DNA of 64,000 bases. It comes from Clostridiales bacterium. Its GTDB lineage: Bacteria > Bacillota > Clostridia > Christensenellales > CAG-138. The stretch lies in the NCBI GenBank assembly GCA_019416935.1, contig DXWI01000004.1, positions 1 to 64,000 on the forward strand. The letters run 5' to 3'. Below are positions 27,201-35,820 of this stretch, in pieces (within the stretch, counting starts at the first letter, position 1; each line of letters opens with the position of its first letter). A program made the position numbers and the translations under genes. The notes under the pieces are model-generated. The model was not told the origin of the DNA and did no database searches. It saw only the letters and a list, made by a program, of their open reading frames with translations.

Positions 27201-28213
27201 GAGATGCCGAGCAAGCGGCACAGCCCTGCGATCGCCCCGCAGACATACATATAGCCCGGCGGATAATCGGCGAACATGCCGGAGGTATAAAAGCCGGATA
27301 CACCATTCTCGAGCACAGCATTGCCCCATGCCATAAAGCAGGCAATATCGGTCGGATGACCGACGAAAATCAAAGACAGGACGAGGCGCAGAAGGAAAGC
27401 GAGTGCAAAGACGATTCCAAGAACGGCGCCGGGCCGGTTGGGATTCTTGATGCCGTCCGCCTCGGTTCTGAGCAGCCGGACATAGAGCAGTCCTCCGGCA
27501 ACAGCAATCCCGGCGGAGACCAGCAGCATGAGCGGGAACATGGTTGTACCGCCCTGCTGTACCCCCGCAGCGTCATCCGCATCCTCCGATCCGGACGATG
27601 CGGAGACGCCCGTGGAATTGGCCAGATCGATGATCATGCCGCTCTCCACGTCGTCGCAGGCAAACAGTGAAACATCGGAAAACCAGACGGTACCCGCGCT
27701 CTCTGCGCCATACCCTCCAAGCCGCAGCGCCACCCGTATCTGCGTCTGTTGTTCGCCGGTTTGAAAATAGAGCGTTATGCGCGTCCAATCGGTGCTGCCG
27801 GACACGCTCCCGGAATAGCAATAGCTTCCATCCACGCCATAGTTGTCGATGGAAAGGGTTGCGCCCTGTCCGCCCGATACCGATTCGGTTTTCAGCAAAG
27901 CGGTCAGACGATAGACGGTGCCGCCCTCCACATCGACCTGTTGATACACACGAGAATCATTTGCAGCAAAGTTTGTCAGGCGCAGCGAAACGGCGCCATT
28001 CTCCAGCGTTTCCAATGAGGTCTGTACGGACGCCGCATCATTTCGATAAGCATCCAGCATCCAGCCGGCCGGAAGCGGCAGGATCTCGGATGATTCGGAA
28101 AAATCGGGATTGAAAATAAGATTGTCGCCGGAAACATGATCGCCATCGGCCTGCACCGCCATCGGGAACAAGCAGAGACAAACGATCACCGCGGCCGCAA
28201 GGAACTTTCGCAT
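24257..28213 (-). CDS. Large double-module GT-C glycosyltransferase with PMT domain
   Basis: A 1,318-residue polytopic protein. Order: signal peptide (about 1-22); exported beta-sandwich resembling carbohydrate-binding modules (about 30-190); membrane helix; a first GT-C type integral glycosyltransferase (about 280-680, with HPTDIACFMAWG and ADYPPGYMY); a linker and second beta-sandwich (about 760-840); then a protein O-mannosyltransferase-like GT39 module (about 875-1318) with the catalytic-type Asp-Glu in YFDELYHARTAYEHL and NSHPPLGKLIIAIG. Both modules should use polyprenyl-phosphate sugars and act outside the membrane, on glycoproteins or wall glycans. ATG at 28213 fits the signal peptide. 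It overlaps gtrA and lies upstream of comM-dprA-topA. Confidence 0.9.
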   Translation of the reverse strand: MRKFLAAAVIVCLCLFPMAVQADGDHVSGDNLIFNPDFSESSEILPLPAGWMLDAYRNDAASVQTSLETLENGAVSLRLTNFAANDSRVYQQVDVEGGTVYRLTALLKTESVSGGQGATLSIDNYGVDGSYCYSGSVSGSTDWTRITLYFQTGEQQTQIRVALRLGGYGAESAGTVWFSDVSLFACDDVESGMIIDLANSTGVSASSGSEDADDAAGVQQGGTTMFPLMLLVSAGIAVAGGLLYVRLLRTEADGIKNPNRPGAVLGIVFALAFLLRLVLSLIFVGHPTDIACFMAWGNAVLENGVSGFYTSGMFADYPPGYMYVCGAIAGLCRLLGISYGSAGMVFLYKMPATIADIASAYLVYRIARKQGVREVFALTLAGLLALNPTAMFISGAWGQIDSVLTLGIVAACYLLLNDRLVAAGAVYGLAILFKPQALMFGPLLAVAYFVKVYQSESRGKTVLKTVLAVLAAFAVLILGSLPFQGTQPFGWLFEKYLSTATSYPYATIEAFNFPALLGHNWAPVDTRVLGVPYSTWGALFIGLSVLLGAALYIVSSTKRIGTDVQQHRASVPMHEGALYLSAACMLSMIFTFGHYMHERYLFPVLLLLLMAYLYERDRRILVSFLSMTVTLLINALAAMYIVDHQWLRGPVYDAITRVGAALELAGFLYLLWISIDILFRNRVHKPVAAGGPVPAARENKRTNRSSGTPVLPPLPTDNRLRYTGKDRLLLLGLVLVYGAVALTNLGTLSAPETDWTPQTPGETVTVEFPAETAVGEYWIYGNIQNNGILLLRAGDGHEETYTQTYDEMFRWDRVQTAFTARTVELQLYSGSLKLNEIAFFDTAGNRIEAVISNPSGSQAALLDEQDTVPDRPSYFNGMYFDELYHARTAYEHLHNLAPYENSHPPLGKLIIAIGVAVFGMNPFGWRIMGALIGIAMLPVLYAFGKRLFRKTEYAFLCTALFAFDFMHFTQTRIATIDVYAVFFILLMYYYMYQYITMNFFTDGLSKTLKPLALSGLFFGLGAASKWICIYAGAGLAVLFFGSLAARYFEYAALTPKRKVGQESVPPAGRRNEKNGTERERELVQPFWKNVLYTLLWCCLFFLLVPFIIYFCSYLPYYIYEAGRTEGYGLSEAFDTFWRYQNFMFSYHSGLEATHPYQSAWWQWPFTMRPMWYYSGNDAAAGIVSTLTASGNPAVWWVGTIGAVALLLLRLSGFIKPDRAQQIFCVGVLANYLPWVLVPRCTFIYHFFATVPFLLMAAVYLLQKGEERYPKLSCVKWIWLGLAVLLFILLYPGLSGLPIPAWWGALIKYLPGGALMYGA

Positions 28214-28260
28214 GCAAAAACCTTCTTTACCTACGTGATTACCATCGGTTTCCATAACAC

Positions 28261-28289
28261 ACTATAGCATAGACAAAAAGGAAGCGCAA
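28261..28289 (-). promoter_or_regulatory. Extended -10 promoter upstream of the large glycosyltransferase
   Basis: TTGCGC (complement at 28284-28289), 17-base spacer and TATAGT (complement at 28261-28266) preceded by TGC, an extended -10 signature. It would drive the glycosyltransferase, gtrA, comM, dprA, topA and trmFO. Confidence 0.65.
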
Positions 28290-28640
28290 TCAACCCGAAA
28301 AAGCGTTTACAATATGTTGAATCCTGTTCTCTGTCAGATAAACCTCCACAACGTCAAACCGCGCGGGCCACTCCTCGCACCGGCGCTCCATTAAATAGCC
28401 CTGCGCCGCCAACAGCAGGTAACGCTGCTTTCGAGAATCGACCGCCATGGCGGGTGTACCGAAGTGCGTATCGCTTCGCGCCTTCACCTCGACAAATACG
28501 ATACATCCGGCCTGCTCCATGACCAGATCGATCTCATACCGGCCATAACGGTAATTTCGTTCCAAAAGCCGATACCCGCGCCGCTTCAGATACCGAAGCG
28601 CTTGTTGTTCCCCCTTTTTGCCGATGTCCGTCGTCTTCAT
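28290..28640 (-). CDS. yraN: YraN/UPF0102 family nuclease-like protein
   Basis: A 116-residue protein with the restriction-endonuclease-like fold of UPF0102: GEQQALRYLKRRGYRLLERN, then YEIDLVME with the Asp and FVEVKARS with the Glu-x-Lys of the nuclease core. Function in the cell is not known, though the fold suggests Holliday-junction or other nucleic acid binding. Its start overlaps the rnhB stop in an ATGA junction, so the two are translationally coupled, as is typical in Bacillota. Confidence 0.93.
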   Translation of the reverse strand: MKTTDIGKKGEQQALRYLKRRGYRLLERNYRYGRYEIDLVMEQAGCIVFVEVKARSDTHFGTPAMAVDSRKQRYLLLAAQGYLMERRCEEWPARFDVVEVYLTENRIQHIVNAFSG

Positions 28641-29263
28641 AAGAACTTTTGAATAAAGGTAAGCCGGTGCAGCGGGCAGGGCCCGTATTGCCGGATTGCC
28701 GCAATGTGCTCCGCCGTACCGTAACCCTTGTTGCGGCAAAAGCCATACTGCGGGTAGCGCGCATCCATCTCGATCATATAGCGGTCGCGCGAAACCTTGG
28801 CGAGAATCGACGCTGCGGCAATCGAATAGGACTGCGCGTCGCCATGGATCAGAGAGTGCTGTTTTGCCGGGATGTCGAGTCCGGACAGCGCGTCGATCAA
28901 TACATCCGTAACCGGCGTACCGATCGACGCAAACGCCTCAGCAAAGCCGCGTTTGGTCGCTTCCAAAATATTGATTTCATCGATCGTGGCCGCATCGATC
29001 CATGCCGTCGACCACGCAATGCAATGCTCCTGCAACGCGGCAAATACCGACTCCCGACGCTTTTCGCTGAGCTTTTTGGAATCGTTCACATAGGGCACCA
29101 GCGGTTGCGGCGGCATGACTGCACAGCCGACCACCACCGGGCCTGCCAACGGTCCACGGCCAACCTCGTCCATTCCCGCGAGCACACAGCCCGGTTCCCG
29201 CCAAAACGAACGGTCAATCGCCGAGAGCAGTTCCAGCCTCTCCGCTTCAGGCATTCTCGGCAT
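28637..29263 (-). CDS. rnhB: Ribonuclease HII
   Basis: Cleaves RNA in RNA-DNA hybrids, including single ribonucleotides in DNA. The signature GMDEVGRGPLAGPVVVG with the catalytic Asp-Glu is present, along with the third Asp in VLIDALSG and the downstream SIAAASILAKVSRDRYM. GAGGAGG 6 bases upstream selects the ATG at 29263 (208 residues) over ATGs at 29278 and 29254. It overlaps the end of rbgA by 17 bases. Confidence 0.96.
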   Translation of the reverse strand: MPRMPEAERLELLSAIDRSFWREPGCVLAGMDEVGRGPLAGPVVVGCAVMPPQPLVPYVNDSKKLSEKRRESVFAALQEHCIAWSTAWIDAATIDEINILEATKRGFAEAFASIGTPVTDVLIDALSGLDIPAKQHSLIHGDAQSYSIAAASILAKVSRDRYMIEMDARYPQYGFCRNKGYGTAEHIAAIRQYGPCPLHRLTFIQKFL

Positions 29264-30116
29264 TCTGCGCCTCCTCATCGGGCGATTCCAGCGTCACGCG
29301 CGCCAGCTTGCCCGCACGGTATTCATCCAGCACGATGCGCGCGGCCCGCTCCGTATCCAAAGCACCGCCGGAAAGGATGAACGCACGGCTTTCGCATACC
29401 GCTTCGAGAAGCGCCGCCGGCTCCATGTCCGGCGCGGTCTTTGCATACCGATCCATCACCGCCTCGGGCCGGCGCCGCATGAGTTCAAGCAGCAGTTCTC
29501 CGGCCAACTGCTCCACGTCCATCACATCGTCCTTGATGGAGCCGAGGAAGGCCAGATGGCGCGCATAGCGCTCCACCTCAAGCTTTGGCCAGAGCAGACC
29601 GGGCGTATCCATCAATTCCAAGTGGGGGGTGATCTTCACCCACTGCTTTCCCTTCGTTACGCCGGGCTTGTCCCCGACCTGCGCGCGCACCTGGCCGGCA
29701 ATCCGGTTGATGAAGGTCGATTTTCCAACGTTTGGAATGCCGACGATCATAACGCGAACGACCTTGTTCACGCCCCGCTCCCGCATTCTTTCCACACGCG
29801 GCGCCGCCGCCTGCTCAATGAGCGCAATCGCCTGCTTTTTACCGCTGTTGCTGGTCGACACGATGGACTCCGCCAGAACGCCCTGCGCTCTGAACCACGC
29901 GAGCCACGCGCGGCTGGTCTCCGTATCGGCCAGATCGCTTTTGTTGAGCAGCACAACGCGCGCTTTTTCGCGGAACAGCGCATCAAAATCCGGATTGCGC
30001 GTCGCGGCCGGCGCGCGGGCGTCGATGAGCTCTACGACCACGTCGATCAGCTTCAGATTCTCCTGCAGCATGCGGCGTGCTTTGGCCATGTGGCCTGGAT
30101 ACCATTGGATCAACAT
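29247..30116 (-). CDS. rbgA: Ribosome biogenesis GTPase RbgA (YlqF)
   Basis: Circularly permuted GTPase needed for late 50S subunit assembly. The permuted order is visible: G4 (LNKSDL, about residue 56), G1 (VGIPNVGKSTFINRI, about 125-139) and G3 (DTPGLLWPK), with the N-terminal WYPGHMAKARR typical of the family and a C-terminal RNA-binding domain. Its 289 residues are normal. It sits between rplS and rnhB as in Bacillus. Confidence 0.96.
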   Translation of the reverse strand: MLIQWYPGHMAKARRMLQENLKLIDVVVELIDARAPAATRNPDFDALFREKARVVLLNKSDLADTETSRAWLAWFRAQGVLAESIVSTSNSGKKQAIALIEQAAAPRVERMRERGVNKVVRVMIVGIPNVGKSTFINRIAGQVRAQVGDKPGVTKGKQWVKITPHLELMDTPGLLWPKLEVERYARHLAFLGSIKDDVMDVEQLAGELLLELMRRRPEAVMDRYAKTAPDMEPAALLEAVCESRAFILSGGALDTERAARIVLDEYRAGKLARVTLESPDEEAQNAENA

Positions 30117-30160
30117 AAACCGGTGTTTCCTCTCGTCTTGACTTATCAGATAAACGAAAA

Positions 30161-30182
30161 CCCCGCGCCAAGGCGGCCGGGG
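30161..30182 (-). terminator. Terminator after rplS
   Basis: CCCCG and CGCC pair with GGCG and CGGGG around a two-base bulge, with a two-base loop drawn and TTTT after the stem on the minus strand (also A-run/T-run on the plus strand). It lies 20 bases past the rplS stop and before rbgA. Confidence 0.75.
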
Positions 30183-30202
30183 TTTTTGCTTGTATTCTTC
30201 GC

Positions 30203-30562
30203 TTATTTCTTTTTCTCAACAATGCGCTCGCGAACCTTGGCCGCTTTGCCGGCGCGGTCGCGCAGATAGAAGAGCTTCGCGCGGCGCACAACGCCGTGAC
30301 GCACGATCTCGATACGACCGATACGCGGGCTATGGTACGGGAACGTTCTCTCAACGCCGATGCCGTAGGAAATACGGCGAACGGTGAACGACTTGCGAAC
30401 GCCGCCGCCCTGAATCTTGATGACAAGGCCCTCAAAGTTCTGCAATCTCTCACGATTGCCCTCAACGACCTTCACGAACACGCGAACGGTGTCGCCAACC
30501 TGCAGTTCCGGCAGGTCCGTACGAAGCTGCTCTTTTTCCAGCTCTCTGATGATGTCTGACAT
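30203..30562 (-). CDS. rplS: 50S ribosomal protein L19
   Basis: Ribosomal protein at the 30S-50S interface. The sequence is a full 119 residues: DIIRELEKEQLRTDLPEL at the N-terminus, GDTVRVFVKVVEGNRERLQ, SFTVRRISYGIGVERTFP and the basic C-terminus RRAKLFYLRDRAGKAAKVRER. It has its own promoter and terminator, so it can be made as a single-gene message in addition to read-through from trmD. Confidence 0.98.
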   Translation of the reverse strand: MSDIIRELEKEQLRTDLPELQVGDTVRVFVKVVEGNRERLQNFEGLVIKIQGGGVRKSFTVRRISYGIGVERTFPYHSPRIGRIEIVRHGVVRRAKLFYLRDRAGKAAKVRERIVEKKK

Positions 30563-30641
30563 GAAAATTGTTCTCCTTCACTATACTGATAGACGTTCAT
30601 GCCCATCCAAGAACAGCGGACCGCCTATTGTCACAACCGCG

Positions 30642-30670
30642 ATTATATCATAGGGTTTCTGCGAATGCAA
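30642..30670 (-). promoter_or_regulatory. SigA-type promoter of rplS
   Basis: TTGCAT (complement at 30665-30670), an exact 17-base spacer and a perfect TATAAT (complement at 30642-30647), about 80 bases upstream of the rplS start. The leader is about 70 bases long. Confidence 0.85.
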
Positions 30671-30688
30671 GCGAATTTTTCTTCGCAT

Positions 30689-31387
30689 TCATTGGTTTTT
30701 TCGGCCGTGCCTGCCGAGCAGTTCCGGCCGGTTCAGCTGCGTTTTCATAAGCGATTGCCGGTGTCTCCACGCAACGATGTTGGCATGATGGCCCGAAAGA
30801 AGCACCTCGGGTACCGTCATTCCGCGAAATTCTGCAGGCCGCGTATACTGCGGATATTCCAACAGTCCCTCGCCCGCATGCGACTCGTCCGCAGCGCTCT
30901 GTGAGCAGCCGAGCACGCCCGGGATAAACCGACTTACGCAGTCAACGAGCACCATGGCGGGCAGTTCACCGCCGGTGAGCACATAATCACCGATCGAAAT
31001 TTCTTCGTCAATGATCGACATAACGCGCTCGTCCACGCCCTCGTAATGCCCGCAAAGGAGCACCAGACGCTCCTGCCGAGCAAGCTCCTGCGCGAGCGGC
31101 GGCGTCAGCAGCCGTCCTCTCGGCGTGAGCAGAACCCGCTTCGCCGGACGTAGATCCAGATTGACAACATGCTCCATGCAGTCGAAGATGGGCTGCGCCA
31201 TCATCACCAGCCCCGCACCGCCGCCAAAGGGATAATCGTCCGCCTTTTTGTGTTTATTATCGGTATAGGCGCGAATGTCATGCGTGCAAAACTCCAGCAG
31301 CCCGCCGGCGGCCGCGCGCCCCAACATGCTCGCGCCGAGCACGCCGTCAAACATCTCGGGAAACAGGGTTAAAATGTCAATCCTCAA
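30689..31387 (-). CDS. trmD: tRNA (guanine-N1)-methyltransferase TrmD
   Basis: Methylates G37 of tRNAs to prevent frameshifting. It has the SPOUT knot fold: MRIDILTLFPEMF, YPFGGGAGLVMMAQPI, the SAM-binding LLCGHYEGVDERV and IGDYVLTGGELPAMVL, and a C-terminal domain. The TTG at 31387 is 9 bases after GGAGG and gives 232 residues; it overlaps the rimM stop by 11 bases. Confidence 0.96.
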   Translation of the reverse strand: MRIDILTLFPEMFDGVLGASMLGRAAAGGLLEFCTHDIRAYTDNKHKKADDYPFGGGAGLVMMAQPIFDCMEHVVNLDLRPAKRVLLTPRGRLLTPPLAQELARQERLVLLCGHYEGVDERVMSIIDEEISIGDYVLTGGELPAMVLVDCVSRFIPGVLGCSQSAADESHAGEGLLEYPQYTRPAEFRGMTVPEVLLSGHHANIVAWRHRQSLMKTQLNRPELLGRHGRKNQ

Positions 31388-31898
31388 ACAGCCCAACCTC
31401 CCGGAGCACGCCGGCGTCGAACACGATCCGCCTGTTTTCTATGTCCACGAGCGACAGTACCCGCTTGAGCGCCGGCACCATCAGCCGCCCGTGCTCGATC
31501 TCGTAGACATCATTTGCGCCCGGCTGCAGCACGTCGGTTATGCGGCCGAACGCAGCGCCTTCAGTATCAAACGTTTCGCACCCGATCAGATCCGCGATGA
31601 AATACGTATCGGGCGGAAGTTGCACGGCGTGCGCGCGATCCACGCAAAGATACTTCCCGCGCAGCCACTCGGCCGCCTCGCACGTTTCCACCCCTGCAAT
31701 TTGCAGCACGACGGCATCATTGAGCAGGCGGACGCCGGACAATGCAACAGGGCGGTATTCGCCCCGCTCCTCCAAATAGGCTTCGGAGAGACCGCGAAAC
31801 CGCTCTATTACATCCGTTGTCGGTATCAGCTTGACAGCGCCGTGAACGCCGTGCGCACGCACGATCTGTCCAATGCGGAGATATTCCCTGCTGTTCAA
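31377..31898 (-). CDS. rimM: 16S rRNA processing protein RimM
   Basis: Assists 30S head assembly through binding S19. The N-terminal RimM domain (LRIGQIVRAHGVHGAVKLIP) and the C-terminal PRC barrel (FIADLIGCETFDTEGAAFGRI) are both present in 173 residues. The start is a TTG whose last bases overlap the khpA stop (TTGA), pointing to coupled translation. Confidence 0.95.
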   Translation of the reverse strand: MNSREYLRIGQIVRAHGVHGAVKLIPTTDVIERFRGLSEAYLEERGEYRPVALSGVRLLNDAVVLQIAGVETCEAAEWLRGKYLCVDRAHAVQLPPDTYFIADLIGCETFDTEGAAFGRITDVLQPGANDVYEIEHGRLMVPALKRVLSLVDIENRRIVFDAGVLREVGLFED

Positions 31899-32122
31899 AC
31901 GATCTCCACCGAATACTTGCCGTTATCCTTCACGGACGCCGCCTTGACGACCGTACGGATCGCTTTAGCAATGCGTCCCTTTTTGCCGATGACCTTGCCC
32001 ATATCGCCGGGCGCAACGTGCAGCTCGATCACGGTGTATTCGCCGTCCTGTTTGGTTTCCACCTGCACCGCGTCGGGATCATCCACAAGGCTCTTTGCAA
32101 TAAACCTGACCAGCTCGTCCAT
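31895..32122 (-). CDS. khpA: KH-domain RNA-binding protein KhpA (YlqC)
   Basis: A 75-residue single KH domain protein with the GKVIGKKGRIAKAIRT loop that contacts RNA. In Gram-positive bacteria KhpA pairs with KhpB (Jag) and affects cell division and elongation. It lies between rpsP and rimM as in most Bacillota, with GAGGAA 6 bases before the ATG. Confidence 0.95.
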   Translation of the reverse strand: MDELVRFIAKSLVDDPDAVQVETKQDGEYTVIELHVAPGDMGKVIGKKGRIAKAIRTVVKAASVKDNGKYSVEIV

Positions 32123-32132
32123 CGATGGTTCC

Positions 32133-32375
32133 TCAGCCGATTGCGCCGCTCTTCTTCAGCAGCGCACGGACGGTATCGGTGGGCTGTGCGCCATTCTTCA
32201 GCCACTGTGCAGCGCGCTCGTTGTCAACCTTGAGCTCGGCGGGATCGGTCAGCGGGTTATAGTAGCCGATCTCTTCCACAAACGTACCGTCGCGGGGCGC
32301 GCGGGAATCGGCCACGATGATACGGTAAAAAGGAGCCTTCTTTGCGCCCATTCTGCGCAGTCTGATCTTCAACAT
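32133..32375 (-). CDS. rpsP: 30S ribosomal protein S16
   Basis: 80-residue ribosomal protein, starting MLKIRLRRMGAKKAPFYRIIVADSR, the conserved S16 N-terminus, and including ETVGYYNP-like VEEIGYYNPLTDPAEL. GGAGG is 8 bases upstream. It follows ffh with a 66-base gap that contains a weak AACGG/CCGTT hairpin (32419-32433) with a short T-run, possibly a partial attenuator. Confidence 0.98.
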   Translation of the reverse strand: MLKIRLRRMGAKKAPFYRIIVADSRAPRDGTFVEEIGYYNPLTDPAELKVDNERAAQWLKNGAQPTDTVRALLKKSGAIG

Positions 32376-32441
32376 GTGTTTTTCCTCCAGAAAATTTCAG
32401 TGTTTGTTGTATCGCGAAAACGGCCAAACCGTTATTCGTTC

Positions 32442-33768
<1,327 letters not shown>

Positions 33769-33779
<11 letters not shown>

Positions 33780-34125
33780 CGTCTTCCTCCAAGATGCTGT
33801 AAGCTTCCTTGATGCCATGCACCAATGTCTCACGGTTCGGCGCATCCTGCGGCAGTTGCTCCGCCAGCCTGCAAAGCTGCTTGAGCAGCGATTGCAGCCG
33901 CAGCGTTTTGCGAACCATGCCAAGCTCGTTCTCCATGCCACGAAGCTGCTGCTCCGCGCGCACGATACCGTCTCGCACGCCCTGTCGGGAGATGCCTTCC
34001 CGCTCGGCGATTTCGCCGAGGGAAAGGTTGTCGTTGGCATAAGCGTCTATCAATCCCCGCTGCCGCTCCGTCAGGAACGCGCCATAATAATCGAATAGCT
34101 GTCCCAGCTCAATCAATCGATCCAT
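33769..34125 (-). CDS. ylxM: UPF0122 helix-turn-helix protein YlxM
   Basis: A 118-residue protein with a sigma-region-4-like helix-turn-helix (DNLSLGEIAEREGISRQGVRDGIVRAE). It is always found before ffh in Bacillota and is thought to regulate or bind the SRP. N-terminal LFDYYGAFLTERQRGLIDAY is the family hallmark. It is translationally coupled to ffh by overlap and follows a strong promoter. Confidence 0.95.
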
Positions 34126-34165
34126 TCGGCACCCCTGTAAAGTGTTTTCCCTTTACACTTCAACT

Positions 34166-34193
34166 ATTATATGGCTTTTTCAAGAAATGTCAA
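34166..34193 (-). promoter_or_regulatory. Consensus SigA promoter of the ylxM-ffh-rpsP series
   Basis: Perfect TTGACA (complement at 34188-34193), 16-base spacer and perfect TATAAT (complement at 34166-34171), about 40 bases before the ylxM ATG. The leader contains a small GTAAAG/CTTTAC inverted repeat. Confidence 0.9.
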
Positions 34194-34239
34194 GGAATTT
34201 CTATTCCTTTTCGAATGGTTTAGCCGGGATGCGGTTTGG

Positions 34240-34713
34240 TCAAAGCAGGGATTTGTGATAGACCCGTGCAAGACCGCCGCCATTCTCCTCCGCCATGCAC
34301 AGAAACGACCAGCCGCAGCGCTCATAAAAGCCAATGTGGTCGGTGAGCAGATACACTTTCTCAATACCGATTGACGCAAGATCGCCGCAGGCAAACTCCA
34401 ACATGGCCCTTGCCGCGCCGCGCCCGCGATACGCCTCCTCCACATAGATGGCGCAAAGATTGGGCGTGAGATCCTTCCGCTTGTGAAAATCGTTCTCAAT
34501 GGCGCCCACGCCGCCGATCATCACATCTGCATCATTCAACAGAATATACCATTGCGGGATGCCTCTCGGCTGATCACGGCAAGCCCGGATGCTCTCTTGG
34601 TAAGCCGTCAATGGAATATGCCATTTTTCGTGAAACCAAACGGCTGCGCGTTCGCTCCATTCCGGATGGTCGCGAAGGCACAGGATTCGTTGATGCTGCT
34701 GTATCATGTCCAA
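34240..34713 (-). CDS. GNAT family N-acetyltransferase
   Basis: A 157-residue acetyl-CoA-dependent acetyltransferase. The acetyl-CoA-binding motif A is visible as IYVEEAYRGRGAARAMLEFA and the C-terminal beta-strand region as YLLTDHIGFYERCGWSFL, the pattern of small-molecule or amine acetyltransferases. The acceptor is unknown. It is inserted between ftsY and ylxM, genes normally adjacent in Bacillota, and so interrupts the conserved SRP block. It is preceded by a gene-free, possibly repeat-derived stretch. Confidence 0.9.
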   Translation of the reverse strand: MDMIQQHQRILCLRDHPEWSERAAVWFHEKWHIPLTAYQESIRACRDQPRGIPQWYILLNDADVMIGGVGAIENDFHKRKDLTPNLCAIYVEEAYRGRGAARAMLEFACGDLASIGIEKVYLLTDHIGFYERCGWSFLCMAEENGGGLARVYHKSLL

Positions 34714-34734
34714 ACGTCTGCTTAGGTAGTGAAA

Positions 34735-34762
34735 GGCCCGACGGCAGCGAAGCCGACGAGCC
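34735..34762 (-). terminator. Weak terminator-like hairpin downstream of ftsY
   Basis: On the minus strand GGC-TCG-TCGGC pairs imperfectly with GCCG-TCG-GGCC around a 6-base loop, followed by TTTC. The hairpin is imperfect and the T-run short, so the call is tentative; it may instead be part of a repeat unit. Confidence 0.45.
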
Positions 34763-34911
34763 CCCCTATTTTGTATGGAGGAAGGCGCCGTTAAAGTACG
34801 GTTGGCGTCGCCCGATTCTCAGGGGCCGCTTTCCCAGCCGCTCGTCTTTTCCGAAGTCATTGGGCGGCTGCGCTTTGGTTTTGAGCCCGGCCCCTCTCCG
34901 CTCCGGCCATC
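34763..34911. other. Gene-free stretch between ftsY and the GNAT gene
   Basis: No supported gene. On the plus strand it is open and would encode a fragment (DEPPYFVWRKAPLKYGWRR) whose composition recalls short repetitive inter-gene units that I have seen in gut Clostridia; no second copy is present in this window, so a repeat identity cannot be shown here. Confidence 0.4.
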
Positions 34912-35817
34912 TTAAAACAGCGCGGCGGCGAACGCATCGGCGTCGAACGGCCGCAGATCGTCGATCTGTTCGCCAACGCCGATAAAGCGCACCGGAATGC
35001 CCAGTGCAGATGCAACCGCGACCACAACGCCGCCCTTGGCCGTTCCGTCCAGCTTGGTCAAAATCACGCCGGAAAGACCCGCTACATTTGCAAACGCCTC
35101 TGCCTGGGCAACGGCGTTCTGCCCGGTTGTCGCGTCCAGCACAAGCAGCGTTTCGCACGGCACATCCGGCAATTCCCGGCTGATAACCCGGCGCATCTTG
35201 GACAGCTCGTTCATCAGATTCGCCTTGTTGTGCAGCCGGCCCGCCGTATCACAGATGAGCAAATCGCAGCCCTTAGCGCGGTAGGAGGCAATGGCATCGA
35301 ACACGACGGCGGAGGGATCGGCGCCCTCAGCGTGCCGCACCATCGGCACATCTGCGCGGCGCGCCCATTCGCCGAGCTGTTCCGCCGCCGCCGCACGAAA
35401 CGTATCGCCGGCGGCCAGCATCGGCTTTCTTCCCTGCTCCTTGTAGCAATGTGCAATCTTGCCGATGGAGGTCGTTTTGCCGACGCCATTGACGCCCACA
35501 ATGAGCAGCACGGCCGGGCCCTGATCGGCGGTCCACCGCCCTTTCGGGCGAACCGCATCGGCAACCAGTCGGATGAGCGCCTCGCGCGCCGCCGAACGGG
35601 TGGTGATCTTCTCGGTCTTCACCGTATCGCGAAGCCGGTCGAGCAGCAATTCAGCCGTCTCCATCCCCATGTCCGCGAGGATCATCCCCTCCTCCAATTC
35701 CTCAAAGAACGCGTCGTTCACCCGCTCGGCGTCTCCGAACAGCCCCGAAAACACCGTGCTTCTCGTTTTGCTCAGCCCTGAGCGCAGCTTTTCAAAAAAA
35801 CTCTTTTTCTGTTCCAT
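34912..35817 (-). CDS. ftsY: Signal recognition particle receptor FtsY
   Basis: Membrane-associated GTPase partner of Ffh. Only the NG domains are present, as is common in Bacillota (301 residues): helical N domain (about 1-95) then G domain with GVNGVGKTTSIGKIAH, DTAGRLHNK and TKLDGTAKGG. It lies 3 bases after smc, and ffh is encoded nearby, so both halves of the targeting GTPase pair are in one region. Confidence 0.97.
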   Translation of the reverse strand: MEQKKSFFEKLRSGLSKTRSTVFSGLFGDAERVNDAFFEELEEGMILADMGMETAELLLDRLRDTVKTEKITTRSAAREALIRLVADAVRPKGRWTADQGPAVLLIVGVNGVGKTTSIGKIAHCYKEQGRKPMLAAGDTFRAAAAEQLGEWARRADVPMVRHAEGADPSAVVFDAIASYRAKGCDLLICDTAGRLHNKANLMNELSKMRRVISRELPDVPCETLLVLDATTGQNAVAQAEAFANVAGLSGVILTKLDGTAKGGVVVAVASALGIPVRFIGVGEQIDDLRPFDADAFAAALF

Positions 35818-35820
35818 CTT

